A stretch of DNA of 64,000 nt. Origin: Bradyrhizobium sp. DOA9 (GTDB lineage Bacteria > Pseudomonadota > Alphaproteobacteria > Rhizobiales > Xanthobacteraceae). The notes beneath the pieces are model-generated. The model worked only from the letters and a program-made list of their open reading frames with translations, ran no database searches and was not told the origin of the DNA. The translations under genes and the position numbers were made by a program. Where the stretch lies: NCBI RefSeq assembly GCF_000617845.2, contig NZ_DF820425.1, positions 4,701,725 through 4,765,724 of the forward strand. The letters are read 5' to 3'. The first letter of the stretch is position 1, and each line of letters begins with the position of its first letter. Shown here piece by piece: positions 32,614-40,131 of this stretch.

Positions 32614-32743
32614 CGTTCTTCCCTGCCGTTTTTTTTGAATTTTACTGCGGCGCACGCGGCTCATCCTGGCTCTGGACGATCTGGTGCACCGATACTGCAA
32701 CCATCTTGTGTTATTCGGGAGGTGCAGTCCAGCGGCGCATGCT

Positions 32744-32832
32744 CGTAGGATGGGTAGAGCACTTGCGAAACCCATCATGCTTCGTCACGCAACGGCTCTC
32801 GATGGGTTTCGCTTCGCTCTACCCATCCTACG
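32744..32832. repeat. Dispersed palindromic repeat, copy 1 (89 bp)
   Basis: The arms CGTAGGATGGGTAGAGC (32744-32760) and its exact complement (32816-32832) enclose GCGAAACCCATC...GATGGGTTTCGC, a second nested inverted repeat. Related copies are at 33546, 53525 and 58435. The right arm supplies the TAG stop of the gene ending at 32828. Confidence 0.85.
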
Positions 32833-33499
32833 CACCGCCTCGCGTTCGAAGCAGTGCCGCCATCTCTTTCCAATGATAGATGCGCACTTTTTCCGTTTGA
32901 TGCCGCGCGGCTTTGGCGATGGCGTGCGCGATGTCGTTGCCGGTGAGCCCGCGATAGCGGTCGACCGGGCCAACGAGCAGCGGATTGAGCACGCTCCATA
33001 GCGCGACGATGAGGCGTTCGCGCGGGCGGTCCTCGGCGCGTGCACCGAGGATCATCGACGGGCGGAAGATGTGCGTGTGCTCGAAATCGAGCGCGAGAAT
33101 GTCCCGCTCAACTTCGCCCTTGGTCCTGAGATAGAACACGCCGGAAGCGGCGTTGGCGCCGACGGCCGTGACGAGAAACACCGACCGCGCGCCGTTCGCT
33201 TTGGCGATCTCGGCCGCGAGTAGCGGATAATCGTGATCGATCTTGTAGTACGCGGCCTCGTCAGGGGTGTGCTTGCGCGTCGTCCCGAGCGCGATGAAGA
33301 TCTCGTCCGCAACCAGTTGCGGCTTGAGCGCGGGCAGGGACGCGAGATCGCCGATCAGGACCGTGAGCTTCGGATGGCTCACCGGCAGCGGCTTGCGGGC
33401 CACCGCGACAACCCGCGCATAGTCGGGACTGTCCAAGAGGTCGCGCAGCAAATGCGAGCCGATGAAGCCGGTTGCGCCGAAGACAAGTGCGGTTTTCAT
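32828..33499 (-). CDS. NAD(P)-binding Rossmann oxidoreductase (SDR-like)
   Basis: This is a 223-residue atypical short-chain dehydrogenase of the HTATIP2/NmrA-like type. The dinucleotide site is GATGFIGSHLL at residues 8-18. LIGDLASL and IALGTTRKHTPDEAAYYKID follow, and FYLRTKGEVERD supplies a Tyr/Lys pair. The substrate is unknown. The start is ATG 33499. The stop codon lies inside the palindromic repeat, so the last residues may have been reshaped by its insertion. Confidence 0.85.
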   Translation of the reverse strand: MKTALVFGATGFIGSHLLRDLLDSPDYARVVAVARKPLPVSHPKLTVLIGDLASLPALKPQLVADEIFIALGTTRKHTPDEAAYYKIDHDYPLLAAEIAKANGARSVFLVTAVGANAASGVFYLRTKGEVERDILALDFEHTHIFRPSMILGARAEDRPRERLIVALWSVLNPLLVGPVDRYRGLTGNDIAHAIAKAARHQTEKVRIYHWKEMAALLRTRGGA

Positions 33500-33545
33500 T
33501 CAAGCCACCGGTTTGCGTTGATTGGCTGATCGCTGATTGAGAGCT

Positions 33546-33594
33546 CGTAGATGGGTAGACACTTGCGAAACCCATCATGGTTTGTCGCGCAACG
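33546..33594. repeat. Dispersed palindromic repeat, copy 2 (left half)
   Basis: CGTAGATGGGTAGACACTTGC followed by GAAACCCATCATGG matches the left half and centre of copy 1 with small changes. The right arm is missing and the pseudogene of the toxin ends right beside it. Confidence 0.7.
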
Positions 33595-33595
33595 A

Positions 33596-33891
33596 TTACT
33601 CATCTCCAGGAAGCTCATCGGGCCACTTCTGGGTGCCGTGCAGGATACGTAATATCCGGATGGAGCCTTCAGTTACAGCGTAGGCAGCGACATAGGGCGT
33701 GCCCACAATGACGAGCTCGCGTGTGCCGGCCACGCGGCCAGGGCGCCCACTCTCGGGAAGTCGACAAGTCGATGCACAGCGGCAGCGATCCGCTCGTCGA
33801 GCGCGGTGGCTGCCCGAGGACTTTCAGCGACGATGTGGGTGAAGATGCCATCGCGGTCCGACAGCGCGAAGGCGGACCAGACGAGCTTCAC
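33596..33891 (-). pseudogene. ParE/RelE-type toxin, frameshifted
   Basis: The first frame reads KLVWSAFALSDRDGIFTHIV through HRLVDFPRVG, a ParE/RelE beginning. At 33750-33753 one base appears to be missing. The continuation GRPGRVAGTRELVIVGTPYV, then GSIRILRILHGTQKWPDEL, lies in another frame and ends at 33596. Restoring one A in AGA-GTGGGC would rebuild the family motif FPRSGRPG. As read, the toxin ends early after 72 residues and should be inactive. It overlaps the antitoxin stop as ATGA. Confidence 0.78.
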
Positions 33892-34196
33892 GACTTTGGT
33901 TCGTCCGCCCTGCGCCGGGCCGCCGCGCGCCGCTTTGCGAAATGCGCTTCAGCCTGTTCGTCGGAGACATCGGGCCGGGTATCGTTCAACGCCTCCAGAA
34001 CCTTCTCGCGAAACCAGGCGTCATGAGCCTTGCTGTTCGTGAGGAGCTCTAGCGGTAGCGCGCCCTCATTGGCGGTCCGGGTCAGCAGGATGCGAACCGC
34101 GTCCGAGACCGTTAGCCCCATCTCCTCAAGGACGGCGGAGGCGCGATCGCGGACTTCGGCGTCTATGCGAGTCTGGACAAGGGCATTTGCGGCCAT
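33888..34196 (-). CDS. RelB/DinJ-family antitoxin
   Basis: This is a 102-residue protein with a ribbon-helix-helix start (NALVQTRIDAEVRDRASAVL, then EEMGLTVSDAVRILLTR) and a basic, disordered end that would neutralise the toxin. It lies directly before the toxin gene with an ATGA overlap. GGAGG precedes ATG 34196. The antitoxin looks intact although its toxin is frameshifted. Such proteins repress their own promoter. Confidence 0.88.
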   Translation of the reverse strand: MAANALVQTRIDAEVRDRASAVLEEMGLTVSDAVRILLTRTANEGALPLELLTNSKAHDAWFREKVLEALNDTRPDVSDEQAEAHFAKRRAAARRRADEPKS

Positions 34197-34382
34197 GTTC
34201 GCCTCCTCCGATGCGGTATGGCAATGTAATTCAATTGAATGACTAGCGCAATAGCGGCGCGAACTGCGGCGCCGGCCCGCTAAGCGTTGCGGTACATCGC
34301 CGGAGCGCCTTGCGTCGGTCGATCTAGACACCGCGGTGACCGGCCTCATGAACCGTGCCTGAGGCGAGGGCGACCAAACGCC

Positions 34383-34583
34383 ATGGCCGCATTCGTTGCA
34401 GAACTCCTGTTCGATCTCGTCAGAGCGCTCGTGGGGAGCTGGCTGAGAGAGGCTGCGTTCGCCATCGGTGCGTGGGTCGATACCAGGATTCACAGCCGCA
34501 CGGCACGTCTTGTCGTCGGCCTCCTGCTCGGGGCCGCCGCCTATTTCATCATTCCTGTTATCGCCGGCCTGCTGGGTCTTTGA
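34383..34583 (+). CDS. Small membrane protein
   Basis: This 66-residue protein has an N-terminal amphipathic helix (FVAELLFDLVRALVGSW) and a C-terminal span (LVVGLLLGAAAYFIIPVIAG). It overlaps the next gene by TGATG, so the two are coupled. The frame extends upstream, but ATG 34383 starts the protein-like part. The function is unknown. Confidence 0.65.
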   Translation: MAAFVAELLFDLVRALVGSWLREAAFAIGAWVDTRIHSRTARLVVGLLLGAAAYFIIPVIAGLLGL

Positions 34584-34846
34584 TGCCCTGGCTGAAGACA
34601 TACCTCGTCATCGCATTGGCCATCGGGGCGCTCATCTCGACGGCGCTCCTCGTGCTGGAGCCGCTGACCGACTTCGCGTTGCTTTGGCTGGAGTGGCCGG
34701 GCATCAGCGCAGCGTATTTTGTCCGGGGAGCGGTCGGAGGATCGACCTTGCTGGGCATCGCCATGTGCTGGGTCGTGAATGCGCTGACCTACGGTCTCGG
34801 TGCCTTCGTCATTCTCGGCGCCGTCAAGGTGCTCCGGGAAGCATGA
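34583..34846 (+). CDS. Small multi-span membrane protein
   Basis: This 87-residue protein has spans at about residues 6-26 (YLVIALAIGALISTALLVL) and 55-80 (LGIAMCWVVNALTYGLGAFV), separated by an acidic and aromatic loop. The start overlaps the previous stop. With its partner it forms a two-gene membrane unit of unknown role. Confidence 0.65.
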   Translation: MPWLKTYLVIALAIGALISTALLVLEPLTDFALLWLEWPGISAAYFVRGAVGGSTLLGIAMCWVVNALTYGLGAFVILGAVKVLREA

Positions 34847-34850
34847 TCCC

Positions 34851-35003
34851 TCACGCCGTCTCCTCGTCGCCCTTCGCGACGACCTCGACTTCGAAATAGC
34901 CCATGTCGCGGAGCTCGGCGGCTTTCTTCTCAGCCGCTTCCCTTGTCTCTCGTTTCAAGATGATCTGGCCCGCTCCGTCGCGGGCGCAAACGAAATAAGC
35001 CAT
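34851..35003 (-). CDS. 50-residue small basic/acidic helical protein
   Basis: AYFVCARDGAGQIILKRETR is followed by EAAEKKAAELRDMGYFEVEV and VAKGDEETA. A beta hairpin plus helix pattern is likely. Short proteins of this layout are common in rhizobia. It is convergent with the membrane pair and has only a GGGA-type ribosome site, so confidence is moderate. Confidence 0.58.
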   Translation of the reverse strand: MAYFVCARDGAGQIILKRETREAAEKKAAELRDMGYFEVEVVAKGDEETA

Positions 35004-35061
35004 TCTCGATTCCCAATTCCGTTTGCTTACGCACGGAGCCGGGTTCCCGCAATCGGATGCC

Positions 35062-35253
35062 TCACTGCTCCAGCCCGGCCTTTTGCCGCATCTTGTCGAT
35101 CAGCTCGGAGGCCTCGGCCTTGGTCAGCTCGTCCGCGGGCGGGCTGTCGTGCGCCTGCTCGGCGAGGGTCTTGAGGTAGGATTCCTGGGCTCCGGTCATC
35201 GGGTCGTCGCCGGAAACCCAATCCTTCGGGTCCTTCCTTGTGTTGTCGGCCAT
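35062..35253 (-). CDS. DUF3072 family protein
   Basis: This 63-residue soluble protein contains DPKDWVSGDDPMTGAQESYL, then KTLAEQAHDSPPADELTKAE and ASELIDKM, the full DUF3072 pattern. ATG 35253 is chosen because the family begins there. A LexA box at 35303-35317 lies 50 bp upstream and may control it as well as the divergent gene. Molecular role unknown. Confidence 0.85.
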   Translation of the reverse strand: MADNTRKDPKDWVSGDDPMTGAQESYLKTLAEQAHDSPPADELTKAEASELIDKMRQKAGLEQ

Positions 35254-35302
35254 CGCACATCTCCTATTTCCGTCTTCCGTAGAACGTCGGACTCGACTCT
35301 TC

Positions 35303-35317
35303 GTTCCGTTTTTGTTC
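35303..35317. promoter_or_regulatory. LexA (SOS) box, GTTC-N7-GTTC
   Basis: GTTC at 35303 and GTTC at 35314 are exactly seven bases apart (CGTTTTT), the alphaproteobacterial LexA direct repeat. It sits 36 bp before the ATG at 35353 and 50 bp before the DUF3072 start at 35253, inside a 99-bp divergent promoter region. Confidence 0.7.
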
Positions 35318-35352
35318 TCATGGGGCATATCTCGAATTCGCGAGGCGGAACA

Positions 35353-35586
35353 ATGCCGGACCTGGATTTTCTCAGGCGGGAGATCGAACGGATGCGCATC
35401 CAGATGGGCAGGCAGAGGAAGGAGATCCTCCAGCTGCAGCGGGCAGGTATCGGCACGGCTTCGGCGCAGGCGCTGCTGTCGCGGATGGAGGCGAAGGTCG
35501 AAAGCCTGTGCGCGGAACGCGATGCGCTGAAGGCGGCAGAGCCGCGCCCGGCCAAGGGCCGGGTGCTCGGCGGGAGGTCGTGGTGA
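35353..35586 (+). CDS. Small coiled-coil protein behind a LexA box
   Basis: This is a 77-residue protein: PDLDFLRREIERMRIQMGRQ then RKEILQLQRAG, a helix, and ALLSRMEAKVESLCAERDAL, a second one, ending in a basic GRVLGGRSW. It looks like a helical hairpin. It overlaps the next gene by GTGA. With a LexA box 36 bp upstream it is probably induced by DNA damage. No family with a known role. Confidence 0.7.
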   Translation: MPDLDFLRREIERMRIQMGRQRKEILQLQRAGIGTASAQALLSRMEAKVESLCAERDALKAAEPRPAKGRVLGGRSW

Positions 35587-35807
35587 GCAGGCGGTGGTTC
35601 GACGACGAGAGAGACCTGTCGCCGTTCCTCACCGCGCTCGAGGACGTTCGCCGGCGCGCGACGCGGGAAGGGTGGTGCTATGCCCACGTCCAGGCCATCA
35701 TCGTCGCCATCGATCAATACGCGGAAGCAGCTACCGGCAACCGCGAATATTTCCTGAACAAGCCGGTTTCGATCGGGGACAACCGGAAGGCGGCGGACAT
35801 TCCGTGA
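35583..35807 (+). CDS. Small protein, second gene of a LexA-box operon
   Basis: This 74-residue protein starts at GTG and overlaps the previous stop. It reads RRWFDDERDLSPFLTALEDV, RRRATREGWCYAHVQAIIVA and ATGNREYFLNKP. It is soluble, helical and conserved-looking. It is coupled to the coiled-coil gene, so probably part of the same SOS-type unit. Confidence 0.7.
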   Translation: MSRRWFDDERDLSPFLTALEDVRRRATREGWCYAHVQAIIVAIDQYAEAATGNREYFLNKPVSIGDNRKAADIP

Positions 35808-35873
35808 GCGCGCTCGGTCATGCGGCGAGCGCGCAGGGCAAACCCCAGGCTGCGCGCTTGTCGCTGCCGCCGC

Positions 35874-36104
35874 TCAGCGCGGTGCGACGGAGGGCGCCGA
35901 CCTCGTGCGCGCGGGCGAAGCGGTCTTGCTTCGCGGCGGAGCAGTCTGGCGGTTCTTGCCGGACTTCGGACCGGCTTTTGGCGTGATCCCGTTCTGCTCG
36001 TCGAACTGCTTCAGCCAGGCCGCGATGTATCGCGGGTCATCGGGACAAAGCCGCTCGAGCAAACGAAGGTTCTGCGCTCTGAATTCCACAAGGGTTTTCG
36101 GCAT
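35874..36104 (-). CDS. 76-residue protein with disordered basic tail
   Basis: PKTLVEFRAQNLRLLERLCP and DDPRYIAAWLKQFDEQNGIT form a helical N-terminal half. The second half is Lys/Pro/Ser-rich, as in nucleic-acid-binding tails. GAGGAG five bases before the ATG at 36104 supports it. The function is unknown. Confidence 0.62.
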   Translation of the reverse strand: MPKTLVEFRAQNLRLLERLCPDDPRYIAAWLKQFDEQNGITPKAGPKSGKNRQTAPPRSKTASPARTRSAPSVAPR

Positions 36105-36213
36105 CACGGCTCCTCAAAACCCTGCCCGCCGCAAAAACTGCGTCCGGGCGGCCGCCGGGTCAACGGCAAAGAGCGCTTGAAATCCCGGGCGAGCTGATGC
36201 AGCGCCAAAAGCG

Positions 36214-36245
36214 AAAACCCCGCCCTTTCGGGAGCGGGGTTCTCT
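36214..36245 (+). terminator. Hairpin terminator
   Basis: AACCCCGC (36216-36223) pairs with GCGGGGTT (36234-36241) around CCTTTCGGGA, with A-rich sequence before and a T/C run after. It may serve either strand. Between here and 36373 I see no gene. Confidence 0.5.
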
Positions 36246-36373
36246 GTCGAGGTGAAGCTTAGGGACGCTTCAACTGTAAGACGCGCGAGGGCTGAGAAAG
36301 TTCAAAAGAACATGCGCCAGTTTCGCCGAAGCGCGGATACGTCGGCGCGCACGTCACGCCCTTGCGGCCAGGC

Positions 36374-36676
36374 TCAGGCCGCGATCCGGTGCTCGACGGG
36401 AGCCGTCAGAAACTTGAGCGCTTCGGCATGCGCGAGATCCGGAACCGCGATCGCCGTGTGGCTGTGCATCGCGTGTGTCCGCGACGTCGCGATCTGGTCC
36501 AGGATCTCCTTGCCCTTGATGACATGGAGGCCCATGCCGTCATCGACCGGGAAGATCGCCAGCACCACGTCGTAGGCGGCGATCACGGCTTTGAGCGCTT
36601 CGGCCTTGTCTTCGGCGACATCGACGAAAATACGAACATCCGCCGCGAGTTCACGCAGCTCGTTAAAATCCAGCAC
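36374..36676 (-). CDS. 100-residue protein of unknown function
   Basis: The protein reads LDFNELRELAADVRIFVDVA then AYDVVLAIFPVDDGMGLHVI, which looks like a small alpha/beta fold. GTG 36676 with GGAG ten bases upstream is preferred over TTG 36697. No membrane span or known motif is visible. It has its own promoter space on the right. Confidence 0.5.
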   Translation of the reverse strand: MLDFNELRELAADVRIFVDVAEDKAEALKAVIAAYDVVLAIFPVDDGMGLHVIKGKEILDQIATSRTHAMHSHTAIAVPDLAHAEALKFLTAPVEHRIAA

Positions 36677-36809
36677 TGTGAGGATACTCCAACGCAACCA
36701 ACCTGATTGAAGCTTGGTCGCGTTAGGTTACTGAAGCGTCAACAACGGGTCGCCGGGCCACAAGTTTCACGGCGAGGTGACCTCATGCTCTCAAGCGGAT
36801 CATGCTCTA

Positions 36810-36906
36810 AAGCGCGATGAGATCTGGATGAATCGTCATCGCGCTTCAGGTTGTTGTTTGCGCATGATCTTTCCGGAAAACCGCTTGGCACTTTTCCGGA
36901 TCATGC
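36810..36906. repeat. Two adjacent intergenic palindromes of a dispersed repeat
   Basis: AAGCGCGATGA (36810) and its complement TCATCGCGCTT (36836-36846) form the first hairpin. GCATGATCTTTCCGGAAAA (36862) and TTTTCCGGATCATGC (36892-36906) form the second. A copy of the first unit is at 43527. They fill most of the gap 36698-36907. Confidence 0.75.
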
Positions 36907-36907
36907 T

Positions 36908-37399
36908 CTAGCGCTTGGCGTCGTCCTCGCGAAGCCTCGCCTCCGCGGCCTCGTCCACGAGAGTCAGGCTGGCGCCGTCAAAGCTCAGCTTGAACCCGCG
37001 GCCGACGATCCATGTCCAGCCGTCCCGGTCCTTGATGGCCGGCGCGTTGAACTGGTCGGAGATCGACTTGACGGCAGCTTCCTGCGCCCCCGGATTGTTC
37101 AGCGTCGCATTGACGCGCCAGATCGGGTGCCTGGCGTCAGCTTCAACGCCGTGAGCCGTGACCCTGGCCCCGTTGATCTCGCATTCGAAGGTGTACGGAC
37201 CTCGGTTCTGCCGGCAGAGATAATGGCGTTGACCGACGAGCTTGCTCGCCTCGTCGAATGTCATCCCGGGCGAGAAGCCGAAGATGTCGGACTTCTTCAC
37301 GAGCGCGAGGGACGCAGGCTTCAGGAAGCTCGGCTGGATCGCGACGAGGGCTGCGACGGCGAACACGATCAAACCTGCGATGACGATAGCGACCTTCAT
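36908..37399 (-). CDS. Membrane-anchored periplasmic protein of unknown function
   Basis: This 163-residue protein has one N-terminal span (KVAIVIAGLIVFAVAALVAI) and a soluble domain: FSPGMTFDEASKLVGQRHYL, CRQNRGPYTFECEINGARVT, and WTWIVGRGFKLSFDGASLTL. Two Cys in the second segment may pair. GGAG six bases before ATG 37399 favours it over GTG 37405. No known family. Confidence 0.7.
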   Translation of the reverse strand: MKVAIVIAGLIVFAVAALVAIQPSFLKPASLALVKKSDIFGFSPGMTFDEASKLVGQRHYLCRQNRGPYTFECEINGARVTAHGVEADARHPIWRVNATLNNPGAQEAAVKSISDQFNAPAIKDRDGWTWIVGRGFKLSFDGASLTLVDEAAEARLREDDAKR

Positions 37400-37655
37400 C
37401 AGCACTCCATGAGAAAAGTTGCGGCCTTATAGCAGTCGCGGCGCACTGCCGGGTTCAAGAAAATTGCAGGTCTTACAGCATCTTGCACAGGAAGTCGGGA
37501 ATCCCGTAGCGCCCATGCTTGCGTTTTCGGCCTCGATAGGGTCTAAGCCCGATCACTTCATGACTTCTGGCATGAATCAGCAGCGCGCATTCGCGGGTCC
37601 GGCCGCGTCCCCAGCAGCAGATTGCTCCGCGCACCCCTTCAAAGGAATTCAGACC

Positions 37656-37952
37656 ATGGCGAAGATGACGAAGACCCAATTGATCGATGCAATTGCCGAG
37701 GGCACGCAGCTTTCGAAGAACGACGTGAAGTCGGTGATCGAGTACATGGCGACCGTCGGCTACAAGGAGCTCAACGAATCCGGCGAGTTCGTGATTCCCG
37801 GCTTCGTGAAGATGTCGGTCGTGAACAAGCCGGCGACCGAAGCCCGCATGGGCGTCAATCCGTTCACCAAGGAGCCGATGCAGTTTGCGGCCAAGCCCGC
37901 CAGCAAGTCGGTCAAGGCCTCGCCGCTGAAGGTGGCCAAGGACGCCGTCTGA
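37656..37952 (+). CDS. HU-like DNA-binding protein
   Basis: This is a 98-residue histone-like protein. The helical dimerisation half reads MTKTQLIDAIAEGTQLSKND and VKSVIEYMATVGYKEL. The beta-arm half reads SGEFVIPGFVKMSVVNKPAT, with the arm-like segment RMGVNPFTKEPMQF, followed by a Lys/Ala-rich tail. It differs from canonical HU by the long arm and the missing first residues of the family motif. ATG 37656 follows AAAGGAA. A strong terminator lies at 38151-38181. Confidence 0.88.
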   Translation: MAKMTKTQLIDAIAEGTQLSKNDVKSVIEYMATVGYKELNESGEFVIPGFVKMSVVNKPATEARMGVNPFTKEPMQFAAKPASKSVKASPLKVAKDAV

Positions 37953-38150
37953 CCTGCCGGCGATGTCGTTGCGGTCGGCGCATTGGCGCCACGGCGCAGC
38001 AATCGACGGCTGAAGAGCAGGTGGTGCTCGGCCATGCCGAACATCACCCACGACCATCGGGACGAAGCATAGCGCGGTCCTCGCGCTGTCCGGAACGGCG
38101 AGGTCCGCTCCGTCGCCATCGTCGCCCGCTCCAAGAGAACTCCAAGAGAA

Positions 38151-38181
38151 AAAGCCTCGCGCTTTCGCGCGAGGCTTTTTT
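38151..38181 (+). terminator. Rho-independent terminator behind the HU-like gene
   Basis: GCCTCGCGC (38154-38162) pairs with GCGCGAGGC (38167-38175) around TTTC, with AAA before and TTTTTT after. The other parts of 37953-38458 contain no gene I can support apart from the LexA box. Confidence 0.9.
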
Positions 38182-38404
38182 GGCTGACGGCGTTGGGATT
38201 TCAGCGCCTCGCCGGCAGCCCTCGGTCATAACCTAAAGTTGAAATCGGAAAAAGCAACAGCGCCGCCGTGACGGAGTATATTCGTCAGGCGACGCTGCCG
38301 TGTAACTGGGCGCTGAAATCCCCAGCTTCCATAGGTGCTTGCCGCGCCGAAAAAGGTTCAACGCCGCCCTCAACGATAATTTCGCGGGTGGGGCTGGACT
38401 TTTT

Positions 38405-38419
38405 GTTCTCATTTTGTTC
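38405..38419 (+). promoter_or_regulatory. LexA (SOS) box, GTTC-N7-GTTC
   Basis: GTTC at 38405 and 38416 are seven bases apart (TCATTTT). The left half with its flanks, TTTTTGTTCTCAT, is identical to the right half of the box at 35303. It ends 39 bp before the ATG at 38459, a position where LexA would block transcription. Confidence 0.72.
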
Positions 38420-38458
38420 TAGTGTGAGCCGCCCCTGGTGGACCGTTGGAGGTTGCTC

Positions 38459-38593
38459 ATGACCGTCGAAAAACAGCGCGAGGTGATCAGGCTCTGGAAC
38501 GAGCTCAGGAAGCTGGAAGGCCCTGCCGCGGAAGAACTCCGCATCCAGATCCTCGCATGCTTCTCGAAGGAAAAGCCGAAGCGGGCGGCATGA
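38459..38593 (+). CDS. 44-residue helical protein behind a LexA box
   Basis: TVEKQREVIRLWNELRKLEG then PAAEELRIQILACFSKEKPK is an amphipathic two-helix peptide. GGAGG seven bases before the ATG gives strong support. The LexA box upstream suggests SOS induction. It has no close neighbour in the same direction. The function is unknown. Confidence 0.72.
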   Translation: MTVEKQREVIRLWNELRKLEGPAAEELRIQILACFSKEKPKRAA

Positions 38594-38953
38594 CCTGCTT
38601 CGGGGCGACGGCGTGCGAGAAGCTTTGTGGGAGAAGGGTCTCGCCGCCGAGGAGTTCTGCCGTATCGAACGTGTGAGCGCGCGCGCTTTCATCGATCGTT
38701 AGGATTTGCTCTGCGTCCGATCCCGCTGCTCCGATTCGTTCTTCGCGAACGAAATGGAGTCGAAGCTGGAACAAAGCCGGATGCTCGTTGCGCCGCGCTT
38801 CGCCCGGAGCTGCCAGGTGCGGCCTGGCTAACGATAGCTTACGCGGATGCCGATAACCCTATTCGGTTAGGTTAAAAGCCCAATCGCGTTGCGCTGGTCG
38901 CGCGTTGGGGTAGGTGTTCCGGCAAGGACAAGCAAGAAACGACCTTGCCCAAT

Positions 38954-38995
38954 AACGATTGCCAAAGAACGATTGCCAAAGAACGATTGCCCAAG
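38954..38995. repeat. 14-bp tandem repeat, three copies
   Basis: AACGATTGCCAAAG is repeated twice exactly and a third time with one change (CCCAAG), then decays towards the next start codon. The remaining part of the gap 38594-39007 shows no supported gene. The array lies directly upstream of the gene at 39008. Confidence 0.9.
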
Positions 38996-39007
38996 AAGCA
39001 ATTTGCC

Positions 39008-39205
39008 ATGACGCCTTTTTCAGAGCCGTCTTTCTTTCAAGGCGACCGGCACACCTACCGGCGGGTTGCCGTCGTCGGCGCGCTGTTCTGTCTTGCTTTC
39101 GTCGTGGTCAGCTTCTCGCTGCGGCCGCAGTCCGAGGACACGCGCGTTGCGGTCAAGGCCGACCGGCTGGTGCGTACGGCCGGCCAGGCGCCGCGCGCCA
39201 ATTAA
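39008..39205 (+). CDS. Small single-span membrane protein
   Basis: This 65-residue protein has a cytoplasmic N-terminus (FSEPSFFQGDRHTYRRVAVV), a span (GALFCLAFVVVSFSL), and a polar end with VAVKADRLVRTAGQAP. The upstream region is the 14-bp tandem array and no clear ribosome site is seen, so expression is less certain. The stop overlaps the end of a convergent small gene. Confidence 0.58.
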   Translation: MTPFSEPSFFQGDRHTYRRVAVVGALFCLAFVVVSFSLRPQSEDTRVAVKADRLVRTAGQAPRAN

Positions 39206-39327
39206 CGCTCGTCGCCGCAGCGGCTTTCGTCGGCCCGCGCCTGCGGGCCTGCGGGGCCGCGCGAGGCGAGCGCCACGAAGCCGGCATAGCCGGACAGGTT
39301 GAGCAAGACTTCGAGCCAGACGGGCAT
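39202..39327 (-). CDS. 41-residue small protein with hydrophobic N-terminus
   Basis: PVWLEVLLNLSGYAGFVALA is followed by a polar tail. AGAGG six bases before the ATG supports translation. The 3' end overlaps the convergent gene by four bases. Too short for family assignment. Confidence 0.5.
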   Translation of the reverse strand: MPVWLEVLLNLSGYAGFVALASRGPAGPQARADESRCGDER

Positions 39328-39408
39328 ATCGGCCTCTTTCCCTCCACTCGGCGTGAGGAAAGATTCAACGTCTGCGCGCAATCCCGGTTCCATGCTCCTG
39401 CAGAGAAA

Positions 39409-39672
39409 TCAGAGCGGAGAGGAGGGGTCGAGCCTTCGGCCGAGAGTCGCGACGGATTCGGTCGACGGCTGCTCCTTCAGGAACTCGGCAATGGCCTGCG
39501 CCAGCTCGCGGTCGCTCATCGGCGTCGGCGGCGGGCGCAGCGTGCCGACACCGAAGCTGCGGACGATCTCGTCGTAGTGCTCATCGTCGGATCTGGGAAC
39601 CAATTTGCGGATACGGGCCAGCAAAGCGGATAACGGCAAGCTCTCCTCCTCGATCGTCGTCCCCGCTGGCAA
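39409..39672 (-). CDS. 87-residue soluble protein (TTG start)
   Basis: The protein reads LPLSALLARIRKLVPRSDDE, HYDEIVRSFGVGTLRPPPTP and DRELAQAIAEFLKEQPSTES. It is helical and acidic. Only a TTG start is available at 39672. No known family. A hairpin at 39714 lies just upstream on this strand. Confidence 0.48.
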   Translation of the reverse strand: MPAGTTIEEESLPLSALLARIRKLVPRSDDEHYDEIVRSFGVGTLRPPPTPMSDRELAQAIAEFLKEQPSTESVATLGRRLDPSSPL

Positions 39673-39713
39673 CCGTCATGGTCTGCTGCCATCTGCTCCC
39701 GTGAAACTGAAAA

Positions 39714-39748
39714 CCCCGCCAGCATCGCGGAGATGCTGACGGGGTCTT
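39714..39748. terminator. Terminator-like hairpin
   Basis: CCCCG-C-CAGCATC pairs with GATGCTG-A-CGGGG around GCGGA. It is preceded by AAAA and followed by TCTT. It could end a transcript of either strand between two minus-strand genes. Confidence 0.45.
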
Positions 39749-39904
39749 CATGCTGTCGCCTCAACCCGGATGGCGGAGGCTCCCGCACTTGGAACATCAA
39801 TCCGCGGCGGGCGATTTCGTTCCCGTCGCATCTATTTTTTGACGACGATCGGGTTCCCGGCACCCCGCGACCATCACTGGCGGCATTGGTCGTCGCCAAA
39901 AGCG

Positions 39905-39935
39905 AAAAGCCCGGAGCGCTGCTCCGGGCTTTTTT
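39905..39935. terminator. Strong bidirectional terminator
   Basis: AAAAGCCCGGAGC and GCTCCGGGCTTTT form a perfect 13-bp stem with loop GCT, flanked by A and T runs, so it works in both directions. It lies 32 bp downstream of the minus-strand gene ending at 39967. Confidence 0.88.
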
Positions 39936-39966
39936 CATTCGCATCTCGCCGCCCTGCGCGACGATG

Positions 39967-40131
39967 TTACGGCCAGAGCGAGGGCCGCTCGACCTTGCGG
40001 GCATTCTCCAGCGTCGACACGAAGTATTCCTCGCGCTCGCGCTTGAATTTCTCCTGAGTGGCACGGAAGGCGGCGACACGGGCGGCAATTTCTTCGCGTT
40101 CGCGCTCTTTGCGTTGTTCGTCCTCGGTCAT
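39967..40131 (-). CDS. 54-residue highly charged helical protein
   Basis: TEDEQRKEREREEIAARVAA then FRATQEKFKREREEYFVSTL and ENARKVERPSLWP is almost wholly one charged helix. GAGGGG seven bases before the ATG and a perfect terminator after the stop make it a complete small transcription unit. Role unknown. Confidence 0.68.
   Translation of the reverse strand: MTEDEQRKEREREEIAARVAAFRATQEKFKREREEYFVSTLENARKVERPSLWP

Noticed and set aside
38954..38995. Short repeat array as a CRISPR
   Set aside because: The units are only 14 bp and directly contiguous with no spacers, and no cas gene is near.
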